From contig PDUO01000014.1 of the NCBI GenBank assembly GCA_003008705.1, positions 346,696 to 410,695 on the forward strand: a DNA stretch of 64,000 bases, written 5' to 3'. Within the stretch, counting starts at the first letter, position 1; every line of letters starts with the position of its first letter. A program made the translations under genes and the position numbers. The stretch comes from Pezicula radicicola (taxonomy: Eukaryota > Ascomycota > Leotiomycetes > Helotiales > Dermateaceae). Positions 40,745 to 51,968 of the stretch are shown in pieces. A model generated the notes under the pieces. The model ran no database searches. It was not told where the DNA came from and was given only the letters and a program-made list of their open reading frames with translations.

Positions 40745-41239
40745 TTGGGGACATTAAAAAGGGCATTGAAAGGTAGCAAGGAAGACCCGAGGTCTCCTAA
40801 TGCATTGGATTCATGGACAACAAGCAGTAACATGAATTCCCGAACATTTGAATCCCAAGGACTACGGCATCAGCTATCTAAGTCTCAAGAATCGAGTCCT
40901 GAACTTCTACAAGGACTTCAACACACTTTCAACGCCTCTCCAGAATCCAGTTGCACTACCAGTCCTCAGCTTAAACGACGACCACCATACCCTCCTTATA
41001 ATGACATAAACACATCCAATGAACACGAATTCACGCGCTGTAACGAGTCGACTACAGCACAAAATATACCGTTGGCTTATCAAGACTGGGGCTCATATCA
41101 GCCGTCCAAAAGGCAGAGGCACGACCATGTGCCAGAAGAGCCTACAACAACAGATTCATCAACATCTCCGTCTGGGCCACCATCTGTACTTCAAGAAGCT
41201 ACCACTTCCCAAACCGCACTGTACTTGTTAGGTATGTAA
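40745..41239 (+). CDS. Low-complexity Ser/Thr/Pro-rich frame, likely 3' part of the preceding gene
   Basis: 164 codons, polar and disordered in character, with a basic patch (PSKRQRHDHVPEE) that could serve as a nuclear signal. It lacks a good ATG at its start, so it is more likely an exon or frameshifted continuation of 40242-40742 than an independent gene. The end is at 41237-41239. I could not find a convincing splice pair. Confidence 0.35.
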   Translation: MGTLKRALKGSKEDPRSPNALDSWTTSSNMNSRTFESQGLRHQLSKSQESSPELLQGLQHTFNASPESSCTTSPQLKRRPPYPPYNDINTSNEHEFTRCNESTTAQNIPLAYQDWGSYQPSKRQRHDHVPEEPTTTDSSTSPSGPPSVLQEATTSQTALYLLGM

Positions 41240-41311
41240 GCTGATTATGAGATCTACCTAGGAGTTTGCTGATCAGCTTAGATAACAATTCCAGTTATGC
41301 AGATGTGGTAC

Positions 41312-41746
41312 CTAACAGAATCTATTGGAGGTCATACTAGAAAAGAGGTTCGGCCGTATGTTACATCCAGGTATATACGCTACCAAAGCAGGACCCTCCT
41401 CCTTTCCACCGAACTCTTTATTTGTCAAGTAAAAAACACCGATGTCCATCGTTCCATCAAGTCCCGGTGGCACTCCCATCATTATAAGTTTTGTTTTTCG
41501 GTATTGGTAGTTCCACGACGATGAATCTATGCTTCTCCGATAAATGCTGCCCCGTTGAATCAGCGCATGAAGTGACGAAGGATTGAACGAGGGCTTACAA
41601 CGCCTAAGTCGGCAGCAGGAAGCTTTTTTGATTGCGGATTTGACAGTATCGTTGGCTTGTAAATCCTGTGGCCCTTGAACGATGGTACGTGGCTTTGGCG
41701 ATTCGAGTATTTGATTGTCTGGATTCGTGAGACAAGACCTGGGCAC
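41312..41746 (-). CDS. Possible hypothetical protein
   Basis: A 144-codon frame with a plausible coding appearance in its second half (MMGVPPGLDGTMDIGVFYL, GKEEGPALVAYIPGC). No family recognised and no splice evidence. It may be a gene remnant. Confidence 0.22.
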   Translation of the reverse strand: MPRSCLTNPDNQILESPKPRTIVQGPQDLQANDTVKSAIKKASCCRLRRCKPSFNPSSLHALIQRGSIYRRSIDSSSWNYQYRKTKLIMMGVPPGLDGTMDIGVFYLTNKEFGGKEEGPALVAYIPGCNIRPNLFSSMTSNRFC

Positions 41747-41772
41747 ACCTTGTTAGCAGATTTATTTGACAT

Positions 41773-43337
41773 TAGAGAGCAAGTCTTGAGTGTCGTGCCG
41801 TAGATGGGGCGACATGGTGACAGCTTACTCTTGGGCAGTAATAGTATATGTTATCCGAATCGTGTTGGATTGCTGGTGCATAGTGTAATTTTCCAGATAA
41901 AACTGTACATATGACATGTGCACCATGGTAATTATTTACTGTAAAGCAACCAAGCTTAAGAGGCGCGGCTCTGTAGCGGAACTTTGTTGTGTCAATAGCC
42001 TTTTACAAACAGCACAGAAAAGAATACAATGACCGACGATGGGCGGAACAGCGTGACTTTTAATCTCGAGGACATGCACTAATGTTAGGCATCAACTAAA
42101 TTTGTAACGTTATCAGTATGCCTGACTTGTTTGCCTTGAGCGTTCGCATGCGAACAGCCTCTTCGGTGTACATCTCTTTGTCAAATCCATGCTAATGAAG
42201 GACAGGCCCTACAGTTGACAGGCTCTGGCTTTCGAAAATCTACCATTGCTGGAAGCAGCCATCACAATCCTGCACATAAAGATCCGACGTGAACCTAAAC
42301 ATATGTAGATGCACCCTTTATTTAAACTGTCAGGTCTATCTGAATTCGTTGCCAGATGGGTGGTGTAGGCTGAATCAATCCCGATGCTTTGCAGATAGAA
42401 TTTGCTGTCTTTGTACTTCTGCTAGTAGGCATGACTTAATGAACCTGGAACATTGCAGGGCATGGTGTGTGTATCAATAAGGACGATTGGGGGTGGTCGC
42501 AAGCTTTCAATTGCTCCCAAACTAGTTTTACCCGACCCTTAACATGTTCTTTATGGTCACCAAATTCAAACGGTTGAAATGCTTTTACTTTTTCAAGAAT
42601 GATAATTCGAGAATTCAACTTATCCTCCTACAGTAGTTGGCAGGGGTCGGGAAACCCTTTCCGGAACAGGACCTTGTCCCGAAGGACTGAGTAGAAAAAC
42701 AAAACACCGAAGTGGTTGCCACCGAAGCCACGAACCCAAAATCGACAACTTCTCGCGTAGGATGATTGGTCCAGTTAAAACGCCTGATATATTATTTAGA
42801 CCAACATTTCGAAAAGTATTAATCGAACCCTGGTAACTTGGCTACGATTACTCGTACTACGGATGAATAAACGTTAATTATTAGGTGACGAGCTACGTTA
42901 AATTTAGTTGGTGGCGGGATTCTGACCTGACGAGTCACTTGGATACCGACTTTGCTGAGGAGCTAATCAGTTCCATTTAGTATCGCCCTGCCACCATGGC
43001 AGGTTTAACAGTATGCAGGGCCGTTCCAACAGCGAATATGCCGAATTTCCCAGGCCCAGTTTGTAGCCCGAGTCCGGCCTAATATATATCGATTATTGTA
43101 CGTTTCTACACAACGCAAAGGCAACGTCCGCGAAATAAAACTTCCCTACTCGTCGGACTCACTACTCGCGTCCAAAACATTCTTACCGAGGGTTGATCCC
43201 ATATATACTTCGTACATATCCAACTGTCAATTCCCACTGGTCTTTCATTGGTCGCCACATGTATGGTGGCCTAAAAGACAGACTCAAAAGGGCTCCGTGG
43301 CTCAAGGTCACATTCAAGATAGCGGAGAAGCATTGAG
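41773..43337. other. About 1.5 kb without supported gene
   Basis: Only short frames are present in all readings. No RNA gene, transposon end or strong repeat was recognised. Confidence 0.4.
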
Positions 43338-43850
43338 ATGGCAGGGCAGACGAGCAGGAAAGGAGGTGGGAGTTGTGCGACTTGGCAAGAGAAGCAAGCT
43401 GCGATGATAGGCAAGAATGTAGGGAGTGTAATAAGGGAGATGAGTATACAAGTACCTGACGGCGGACTCAGCGATCTTGTAAAAGACGCGCTGAAGATGA
43501 TGAACCAGTGGGGGGAGACAGCAGGAGCTGTCGACGAAGAGTACGAAGCGCTCGGTCGAGCGTCGCAGAACCTGGAGGCCTTACGGGAAGCGACCGTAGC
43601 TGCGGGAGTAGATGCGTGGTGGGAGCTGTATAGGCTAGAGATATCTGCACAATTGCTGCGTACTTTTTGGAAGAAACCTGGATCCATGTTTTCGGAGGGC
43701 GAGAAATATAGTTTTATGGAAAAGTTCGTGGACTTTGAGGCGGCAATTACTTGGGCTCAAGGGAGAGCGGATGCGTTTTTGTCGGCAGCGGAGGCGGAGC
43801 GCCGGTGGTGGGTGGAAAAATTCGCTCAGGGAAGGCGTTTTGCAGAGTGA
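43338..43850 (+). CDS. Hypothetical helical protein
   Basis: A 170-residue frame starts at a good ATG (MAGQTSRKGGGSC). It is Ala/Glu/Trp-rich and mostly helical (SDLVKDALKMMNQWGE, EEYEALGRASQNLEALREA, AAEAERRWWVEKFAQG), and ends soon after. No family recognised. Downstream to 44371 I see no gene; the only longer frame (43942-44283) has hydrophobic character but no support. Confidence 0.42.
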   Translation: MAGQTSRKGGGSCATWQEKQAAMIGKNVGSVIREMSIQVPDGGLSDLVKDALKMMNQWGETAGAVDEEYEALGRASQNLEALREATVAAGVDAWWELYRLEISAQLLRTFWKKPGSMFSEGEKYSFMEKFVDFEAAITWAQGRADAFLSAAEAERRWWVEKFAQGRRFAE

Positions 43851-44371
43851 AATTATACAGAGGGGCAAGCAGGTGGGAGACAAGCTCGTGAAGGGAGAAA
43901 TAAAGATTGTCGCAACGGACTAATTATTTTGGGGCTAGAAAATGTGGCAGAGTAGCTTTACTTGTGACCTACTTTCCTATCGCGATTCTTTCCTTGCCTT
44001 TCTTTTGATTTTTGAAGGACAGCAGCAGGCTGTAGAAGAGTTGGGAGGAACTTTTCTTATAGTATTTACTTTTATTGGTTTTGGAAGTAGGCTTGTCTGT
44101 GTGATGGCGATGATTTTTCTTGTTTTTAACTTTATACATTGCAATCTGGATTTGTTGGTTCTTCCTCTCATCTCCTGGCCCGTTCTATGTATAAGAACGT
44201 CAACAATATACAACATTCATCTGCAATTCCGCATTTTCCTCGAGCCCTTAGTACGACGATTCTTCCTAGGAATGATCCGGTAGTTTCGCTGCATTATTTC
44301 TGAAGCCTTAGTGTTCTTACAATAGCTATATTTAATTAGAGACATTTTCTTTTTATTTTACTTCGAGGACC

Positions 44372-46223
44372 TTACTCTATTACTAATACTGTGCGAAGAT
44401 GAAAGGCATTCTTCCAAACCGCTTGAAGTTCTGCCTTCGTTTCGCCCCTCAGAGTAGCAATAGCTCCTTCAAGAACAACAATCCGGCGGCCTTGGAGGAT
44501 GATTTTTGCGAGCATTAGTCTCCTTTTCTCTTCAATAGCCCAACCAAACGTTTCCGCCACTGGAGCATCGTAACCACCAGAGAGAGCCAGAATCATATCA
44601 TGGATGTTGACGACTTTGCAAGTAGCACCCACAGTGCTTTTGATATTTTCGAGATTTTTCAAGCCGTGTGTAAGGTATTTTATTACTGTGTCACCCTTGA
44701 GGTTTGTTTCTTGTGGGACAAATCCGACGTTGCGACGTAGCGATTCGGTTGAGTACTCTCGAATATCCCTTCCCCCAATCTTGATACACCCCTTCTTGAC
44801 CTCTAGAACGCGCAGGAGAAGCTTTACAATCGTTTTAATATCGTACTCAACACGGATAGTAGTTGTAGTAGTTTCTGGGCAGCGAAAGGTCAGGCGCCGG
44901 AATGATTCGCTAGCTACTGACTCGAACTCGATGTCTGCCGCAACTGCTGCCATTTCTGTGCCTTTGGTCGGCGGGTGATTCATCACACTATAGATCCGCT
45001 CGGAATTCACCTTTGCTTCAAGGAAGGTCTGTACTGAGGTCTGTAGAGATTTCAATTCCTGTAAAAGCTGGGCCATATATGTGCAATTGGCCACGAAGTG
45101 TTGTACTGTGCGTGTCCCATTGGCAATTTGCCAAATAGTACAACCAGACATAATAAAAAATCCTATACGGAATGTAGCGTTTGGAAACATGCATTGGAAA
45201 GTGAGAATAGAGGAAGTTGCTTGTTTTTGATTGAAGAAGTCATCCTGTGCCATCTTGAAACGGGCAGCTTCAACTTCAGTGCTATTTTGCAGGAAAATAT
45301 CAGGCACTGAGCGGAGGATTGGTGTACTAAGATGCAGTCAGAAGAGGTTTGAATTGGTTTATTCTCAAAAGCAACACTTACGCAATCGCATCTCTATTTC
45401 GTTTTGTCTCGACAACTTTTCTCTGGAGGTTAATAGAACGTTGAGCGTTGCGGATAATGCAGTATAAATACCAGAGTCCTAACAGAGTGACCAGGACTCC
45501 TAGCGTCTTTCCAAGCAGCATCCACATATACATTGATGTCATCAACAAGTCGAAGGTAATTGGGAGCCAGGAAAAGAGAGGCTCCTCAATGCAGACGTTC
45601 AGCGATCCACCCTTATTGAAATCAGACTGGAAACCTCCTGCCGCCCATCTTTCGTGATATTCTGGTAGTTGAAAAACTCTGTGGAGTGTTTTCTCTGAGA
45701 TAATCCCCTGAGATCTTAACGCAACTGCTAACCAGAGCCAGGATCGTAAACTTTCACACAAGTCTTCCTTGAGAAAGAGGCATGCAAGATAGCCGAACAG
45801 GAGAAGCCAGACCTTAGGACCTTGTAGCATCTGTATATCTGATGGTGACAAAATTTCAACAAGTCTACCCAAAAAGTGCGGCAATGAAAAGTACAGCAAT
45901 CGTTGAAGAATGAAGAGTACGCCACAAATGTACGGCCGGTAGTAGAGGTCGCTATGCTTATCAGGCAATACTAGGGGCCATATTTCCCATAGAACGTCAA
46001 GATGACTCGACAGATCTATCGAGGAAGGAATTTGACATTTTATGTACGTCCACGTGGATGTTGAACTCCGGGAGCTCGAAGTGCTGGGCTTAGCTGATTC
46101 CAACAAAGGCGATCTTTCGTAGGAATCATAGTCATTTGATGTAACCATACTTTCGTCCAGGTCAAAGTACAGTATTTGGAACAGCGCAAGATAGGATAAG
46201 ATCAAAGTACCATTTAAGATCAT
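44372..46223 (-). CDS. ABC half-transporter (HMT1/ATM-like) with degenerate ATP-binding motifs, 5' truncated
   Basis: Two exons, 46223-45382 and 45326-44372, join over a 55-bp intron (GTAAGT...TCTTAG) for 598 residues. The first exon carries transmembrane helices of an ABC-B type exporter (YYRPYICGVLFILQRLLYF, SLPHFLGRLVEILSP, LGVLVTLLGLWYLYC). The second resembles the end of the membrane domain (FIMSGCTIWQIANGTRTV) and an ATPase domain (GCIKIGGRDIREYSTESLRRN, VGFVPQET). But Walker A is missing (EYDIKTIVKLLLRVLE where GESGSGKST belongs), the signature is FGWAIEEKRR instead of LSGGEKQR, and Walker B reads RIVVLEGAIATL. The usual N-terminal helices are absent. It is either a pseudogene with a surviving frame or an ATP-independent relic. 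Confidence 0.65.
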
Positions 46224-47704
46224 TTTAACAAAGTCTGGTAGTAGCCGTAGTTATACGTATCCATTGTAGGGGTTTGTAAGTATGCCTCACGCAGGATTGA
46301 TATTCTTTCTTCTTGAAATTGACACATCGAATACATTGGAATCACAGGCGCATGGCCCGTGTTTGAATTACCAACCGTTCGTGTGGCCTTCGCGGCAGCC
46401 CTCACGGCGGCCTTCACGGTGACGGACCCGTTTCATGCGGGAACATAGCTGGCGAATAAAATAGGCTAATCTTACTACCAATGTACTGCTACGCTCGGCT
46501 CAGATGCCCCTTCTGGGCCAAGATAAAATTGAACACACTATCATACCCAGAAGAGACTAATCCAAAGATTCAACCTCCTTAAAGAGAACTTATCTCCTCT
46601 TTAAGAGAAGCTACGTCCATGTGGACCTTGCAAAAAGTATAGTACAAAATGCATTCCGGGCAACTCTAAAAAGCAAAATCTTCTGCAAAAGGAAGCTCAC
46701 GTAACCTATGGTACGTTCCCCCCTAAAACTACATTTCCAAGAAGCAATTTTTCAATTGGTTCTCATTTGGCCTATTTCCCTCTCTTGCTACTGCTTACTC
46801 TTTGATAGACGAGGATCGTTATGTTCTTGCGAAGACAGCACGCAAATGAGTGCACAAAGCCTTCCAACTACGATCGATATTTCAACAGCATGAACGGCAA
46901 CTCTGCTTCTGGTTCTCTGCTGCCCGAATATAACGCATTTCAACTTACATTCGTACAGTTTAGAGTTCTCTTCTCCTTCGTTTCTGCATAGTTGCTTAAT
47001 TGATAATTTATCTGTCGATACTGCTGCTAGAGACGATGAAGATTGAGGTAGAGATGCAGGGTAATCTCCCTGTTGTGGTGTTGGTGGCAGAGGAGGATAA
47101 TAGTGTAGCAGTGCAGTTCGAACGCATTTTCGAGGAGACAGGCGAGTTTTGTCTGCTGGAGGCGTAAGACCTTGTTGGTTATGTTGTTCTAGAGAAGGTT
47201 GATTTCTCAGGCGCAAAGATCAACTTCTTTGCTAATAGAATGCCGCTAGCTGAAGACTGTATTTACTAGCTCAAGAGTTCTATCTAACCTAAAGTTCAAT
47301 CTACAAATTCATATATTTGTTTCCCTTCTCACTCAAGCTAGCTTAACCCGGTAGCCTTCTGTACTCGACATTGGTACTCTAGTGCAGACAACTCAGCAAC
47401 CCACCAGTAAGTAGCGTACCAAACCGGCATCCTTTGATTCATACCAGACAATAGCAACAATAAAAAGAAGGAACAATAGACCACTTGTAGAATGTATAAA
47501 ATGTTCACCCGGCTGTGCATAGCGACTTTGGTAATGACTATGATTCTCCAATGACCTACTAAAATTATACGCCTACTCAGGCCAGCCCGTGACCTGAGTC
47601 ACCTTATAGTACGCCCACTCCTTCATTGTTGCACCCAACTAGGACTACAAGGACTGGACAAGAGCGTTTGATGCTGTGGAGACAGGCTTGGGCGATGTTC
47701 CTTA
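46224..47704. other. About 1.5 kb without firm gene
   Basis: A frame at 47216-46788 (-) has a Pro/Ser-rich start (RLSPRKCVRTALLHYYPP) and could be an exon, but nothing supports it. 46417-46220 (-) overlaps the 5' end of the transporter and may be its eroded N-terminal exon. Confidence 0.35.
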
Positions 47705-48392
47705 CTATTGACAATAAGGATATTCCTGAGGAAGCTCACAGCTTTCAAGACCTTCGAAAGTATGATCGGGTTGTACGTCTGTAGAGTTTATTGCTTGTTT
47801 GTCAGGCTCTTGGTGAAAAGTATCATATAGCGTTGGTGATGTGTTTGTCAAGCTAGGTGCCGATACTGCAAGATCAAAGGGTAACACGATATTCCAGCTT
47901 CGCTCAAAATATATCGGTGCCAATGTAGGTTGTAGACTGGTAGTTGTCGTACTAGAAGACAGTGACATTGGAAAATCATCCCAGGTTTGCTTCGAGTCTA
48001 TCTTTTGGATAGAATAGCCATACATCGGTTGTCTTGGCGCCGAAATTTTGGGATTGTCGTCGAAGCGGTGTAGAGATTCTTTAGGATATTCACGAGCTGT
48101 ATGTCGACTTGGTTTGGCAATTAATCGTTGCGTCTGTACAGGGATATCTTGACAAGAGTCTGCAAAGCCATGGTGGGTGCATCTATTACACGGACGTTCG
48201 ACTCCTGTTGAAGGGAATTAGCTGGTAGTAAGACGGAATGGAATAAATAAGGATGTAGCATGTAAAGAAATTGATAATTGTTTCCCGACATTTTACTTGA
48301 ATAGAGAAAAACATACCGCATCTTACGTGTCTTTCTCTACATTTTGTGCAAGCTTTTGACACTCTTCCATGCTTCTGTCGAGTCTTTGCCAT
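47705..48392 (-). CDS. Small Zn(II)2Cys6 transcription factor
   Basis: Exon 1 (48392-48317) starts MAKTRQKHGRVSKACTKC. A 112-bp intron (48316-48205) interrupts the zinc cluster; exon 2 (48204-47705) supplies its second half. The spliced cluster has Cys spacing 2-6-5-2-8 (ACTKC...RC...PCNRC...SC), the binuclear cluster of fungal DNA-binding regulators. Total length is 191 residues, so the usual middle regulatory domain is absent; the rest is polar, with an acidic end (HTFEGLESCELPQEYP). The intron within the cluster is common in this family. Target genes unknown. Confidence 0.82.
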
Positions 48393-48995
48393 TGTCGGTC
48401 GATTAGGCCTTTGGGGATTTGTGTATTGGCGTATGGTGGGCAGGCGAGGTTCGCGACTACGAGAATATGAGGTGGATACCGTAAGTCTTTTACAGCCAAA
48501 ATTACAACTATCCCTGGCCTTAATCTCGCCCATAGCAGAAGCCACTTGATAGGTCATTTGCTGGCTTCTCGTAGCTAATCAGATGCAAGTAGTAACAAAA
48601 AATGGTAGCCAACCAAGGCTCTCACATTCAAGATCTCTGAGACGTATACGTAGAGTGCGTTTGCAAGGAGACTTGCATGTACATGTGCTATGTTGGTCGA
48701 TAATATGGTCTATTTCAAGCGAGGAGGTTGCAAGCGTTGAATCTCCACCAAACAGTTATTCCATTGTAGGCTTTTGTCCGTAAGTGGAGGACGTTTCGGG
48801 ACTTTCTGGACTTTGCCCCTAACTTCTCACTGATCTGCTTGAGGATTTTAGGGGGCGGGTTCCAACCTACGACTTGTTCCAATGAGAGCTAATCCAACCA
48901 CATAGGTGTGAACACCGCGAGCATACTTTATTGGCCTTAGGCCCGATCAAACAATTTGTGTGTGCTGCAGGATAAAGAGCAGCAAAGTGAGGCGA

Positions 48996-49040
48996 GGCGA
49001 TGGCGAAGTGATGCGAAGTGATGCGAAGTGATGCGAAGTT
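48996..49040. repeat. 10-bp tandem repeat (GATGCGAAGT)
   Basis: About four near-perfect copies of GATGCGAAGT, preceded by GAGGCGAGGC variants. A related, more diverged array lies at 49549-49622 (GCGAAGTAGT, GCAAAGTAGT). Confidence 0.8.
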
Positions 49041-49288
49041 TTACAGACGACAAGGGGCTTGGAAGAATCCCACAAAGATGCTTGCTTCTGTAAGGTAAGT
49101 CCCGCTACCACCTTAACAATATTTGGCATTAGATTACGCGAGGAAGGAAAGAGAAAAAGGCTCCCCTGTAATTTGGGGTTCATCGGCATGCGCTCGTCAA
49201 CTCATTAGCAGCTACTAGCACCACGTTTATAGAATTCGAAATTTCTTGCAGTTTCTCGTGCTCTGCGTCCCTCCAAGCGTTAAGGATA

Positions 49289-49420
49289 ATACTAAGATTC
49301 CTTTACTAATTTTCAGTCCATGCCAAATAGTATGCTCACTCAAACGACTAGGGGCTACTGTTACGAGTAAACCTCCGTGGCCGGTGGGTTAGGGGAACGA
49401 GGAGCGTATTTGAACTCTTT
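49289..49420 (+). repeat. Dispersed repeat, copy 1
   Basis: Shares blocks with 62392-62573: AATACTAAGATTCCT, ATGCTCACTCAAAC, CTGTTACGAGTAAACCTCC and TTTGAACTCTTT, in the same order and orientation. The other copy has extra bases in the middle. Non-coding, possibly an old transposon fragment. Confidence 0.75.
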
Positions 49421-49831
49421 CCCGAAATTCAGTCCAAAACAAACCGTCTTTGAGCCAGTCCAAAAGTAGCAGTAACAACACTTCAAAACAATATAGGGTC
49501 GCCTCCCGTGTGTGCAGCTGCCGATACTTAGGTAAAGTTACGCAAGGCCATGTAAAGTAGCGCGAAATAACACGAAGTAGTGCAAATTAATGCGAAGTAG
49601 TGCGAAGCAATGCAAAGTAGTAGGACTAATGTTCGCCTCCAATACATTGGCCATTAGAGCGGGCTAGGGTTGATCATCTCAAACGGCACAGGATGTGGAG
49701 GGCTCCACATCCCACAGCCTTCTTCTGCGGGATAAAGACGGCATTGCAGATAGATCCCCGTCGAGCGTGACGAAGGTGAGGTAGAGCCATTCGCTAGGGA
49801 TAAAAGTCCCCAGGTGAGTGGTCCACCACCA

Positions 49832-50421
49832 GGAAATGATGGAGCGCATAATGAAGTAAGTGTGCGATATGCTGTGAAGTGGTTTGCTGAAACGGCCACG
49901 GAGAACCAAAAGTACGTTATGATGTATAGCCCATAAAATGTAGACTGCATATTGACCTTCTCTAGTAATTTCACTTCTACACGCATTCTTATATTTAGTC
50001 AATTTTCAACCCGAGATGGCACGGCACTTCTGCGTAGCATTGCAGAATCTCTACGAGATAATAACATTCAAATGCAATATATCATTTTAACTACATATGA
50101 TGAAAGGCGAGATGGCGAAACTAGGATTGGTATTTGCTAATATACCAAAGGATAGAACGCGAGCTAATTCCATTTGAAGACAGAAATCTGAAAAACCGCT
50201 TCTCGGCAGAGGTCCAAGAGCGTTATGCCAAGACTTGGGAGAATCTTGATCCTACGGCTTCGATGGTTCGCGAACGAACGATTGAGGGTGCTTTAGATCG
50301 GGCTAGAGCAATCGGTGATCAGAACAACGGCATGCAAGCATTAGTAACAGGGAGTCTCCACCTAGTCAGCGGTGTGCTCTATCTTTTAGAGTCTGATTAT
50401 TTGACACAACGCCTCTATTAA
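49832..50421 (+). pseudogene. Folylpolyglutamate synthase C-terminal fragment
   Basis: Three exons (about 49832-49911, 49966-50129, 50180-50421) join in frame over introns of 54 and 50 bp. They encode DGAHNEVSVRYAVKWFAETA, then RILIFSQFSTRDGTALL, QMQYIILTTYDERRDG, and finally EGALDRARAIGDQNNGMQ plus ALVTGSLHLVSGVLYLLES, which are C-terminal domain motifs of folylpolyglutamate synthase (polyglutamylation of folates). The whole N-terminal Mur-ligase ATPase domain is missing, and upstream sequence shows no continuation without stops. Splice sites are intact, so it is a recent partial duplicate. Activity is not expected. Confidence 0.75.
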
Positions 50422-50637
50422 TAAAGATATTATCCTTTCTCACTGAGCTCTTAGTAAGTCTTTCCACGCACAAGTCATCCCTAGTTGGTTGTTACGAGTG
50501 GGCTATGGAGCCATACCCGCACTAGTTTGCCGCACCACCTGTGCCCGGTCGGGCTGCTGTTCGCTTACGGCCCGTCCCCGTCCCGTGAAATTAGATCTGT
50601 GACCTCTACAAGTCCTAAAAGCCGAGCGCCAACAGGA

Positions 50638-51464
50638 TTATACAAGTGACTGGCTGTCCCAAAGAAGCTCCAAAAGTTGAAGCTGCCATAGCATAGACCG
50701 TACATCTATTAAAGATGAAAAGATGAAAGAAGCCAAGAAAGTCATTATAATCGTGCAACAGAGCGCTGCAAGACAGAGAGTCCCAATAAGCCCCCGGTCG
50801 ACTTTAACATTAAGCGATTGTATCCTCCACAGTTTGAAATATATAACAAAAATTGGAAAAGAGATCGTGAAGAGGCAAGATAAGCTAAATAAAACAATAA
50901 GGCCCCTTAACAGCGCTTTCGACCAAATTCGATATTGAAACTCAAAGTTAAATAACTCCATCCGAAGAGCCATTACAAAAGTGAGCCCTAGTAGCACCGA
51001 AAACACAATTCCTGCAACTAAGCAAGCTTCAACTCTGCTAGTTCCTTCTAACGAATTGCTGAAAGATTTGAAAGTGTCTCTTAGGTTTGGTTCGAGTATT
51101 GGTGGTAGTGAGAGAATCTTAAGTGGCATTCTGTAGCATATAACATAACCTGTAGAACTACAGCAGAATTCTTTCGTTCCAATCGTGATATTCATAAGGA
51201 AGCTAGCCGCTGGAGAGGCTGTCGAATTGTTCTCGGAGCTTAGTAATGCGGCGCTACCGTGTTGTCCATCAACGTCAAACTACTACCAATTAGATAAAAA
51301 AGCTAGAAAAATTGAGCTTTAGTTCTTACGGTTACGGTAGCGATACCTGCTGTTGACATTCCTTCACCTAATAATGCCCCTGCTAATAGTGCTATACACA
51401 TTACAGCTAATAAAACGAAAGCCACAATAGCACATACATAGCTAAATAGCAGCTTGTTCTGCAT
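50638..51464 (-). CDS. SUR7/PalI-like (claudin-type) four-helix membrane protein
   Basis: Exon 1 (51464-51330) encodes a cytosolic start MQNKLLFSY and transmembrane helix 1. A 50-bp intron (51329-51280, GTAAGA...TAGTAG) joins in frame to exon 2 (51279-50638). A loop follows with GTKEFCCSSTGYVICY, the Cys-containing extracellular signature of SUR7/PalI proteins, then helices around VAGIVFSVLLGLTFVMAL, LLRGLIVLFSLSCLFTI and LCLAALCCTIIMTFLASF. Total 258 residues, near the family's usual size. Relatives act at plasma-membrane eisosomes or in pH signalling. Assignment rests on topology and the Cys motif, so the subfamily is open. Confidence 0.62.
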
Positions 51465-51968
51465 TTGAACAGGGAATCCTTGAAGTTGTTAAAAAGACTG
51501 TTTGTAAAGAAGTTGTACAGGAGCTTGTAGGAGTAGAGCCTGAAATTATTGGTAGTAGCAGTGTTGTACGCTTTTGAGAGTTTTGTTAAGTAAGTGGGTC
51601 ATCTTGGCAGCGGCTGCGCCCGGAGCTAAATTTAGACCGAGTGATGAATTTATTTTTTAAATTTTAAAAGTTTTGTAACCCAACAAAGAGCGCTAGTGCG
51701 TCCGACGTTTTCTTCCCGTGTAATAGGTTGGAGACGTCGAAATCAAAATTAAAAACCAAAAATCAAAAATCGCAAGATGCACCCAGCTGGTGAAATAATC
51801 AAAAAGAAAAAAAAGTTGTAATGGAAATGAGAACTTAAAAGTTGAAATTAGGATATTGGTAAGGATGGCGCTTGTAGCAGACTCCCGGACGAGGTTATAA
51901 ACCAAAGCTTCAGACGTTGTGAATAAAAAATCTTCATATCAATCTAGCACTCGGAACACTCTCGCAAA

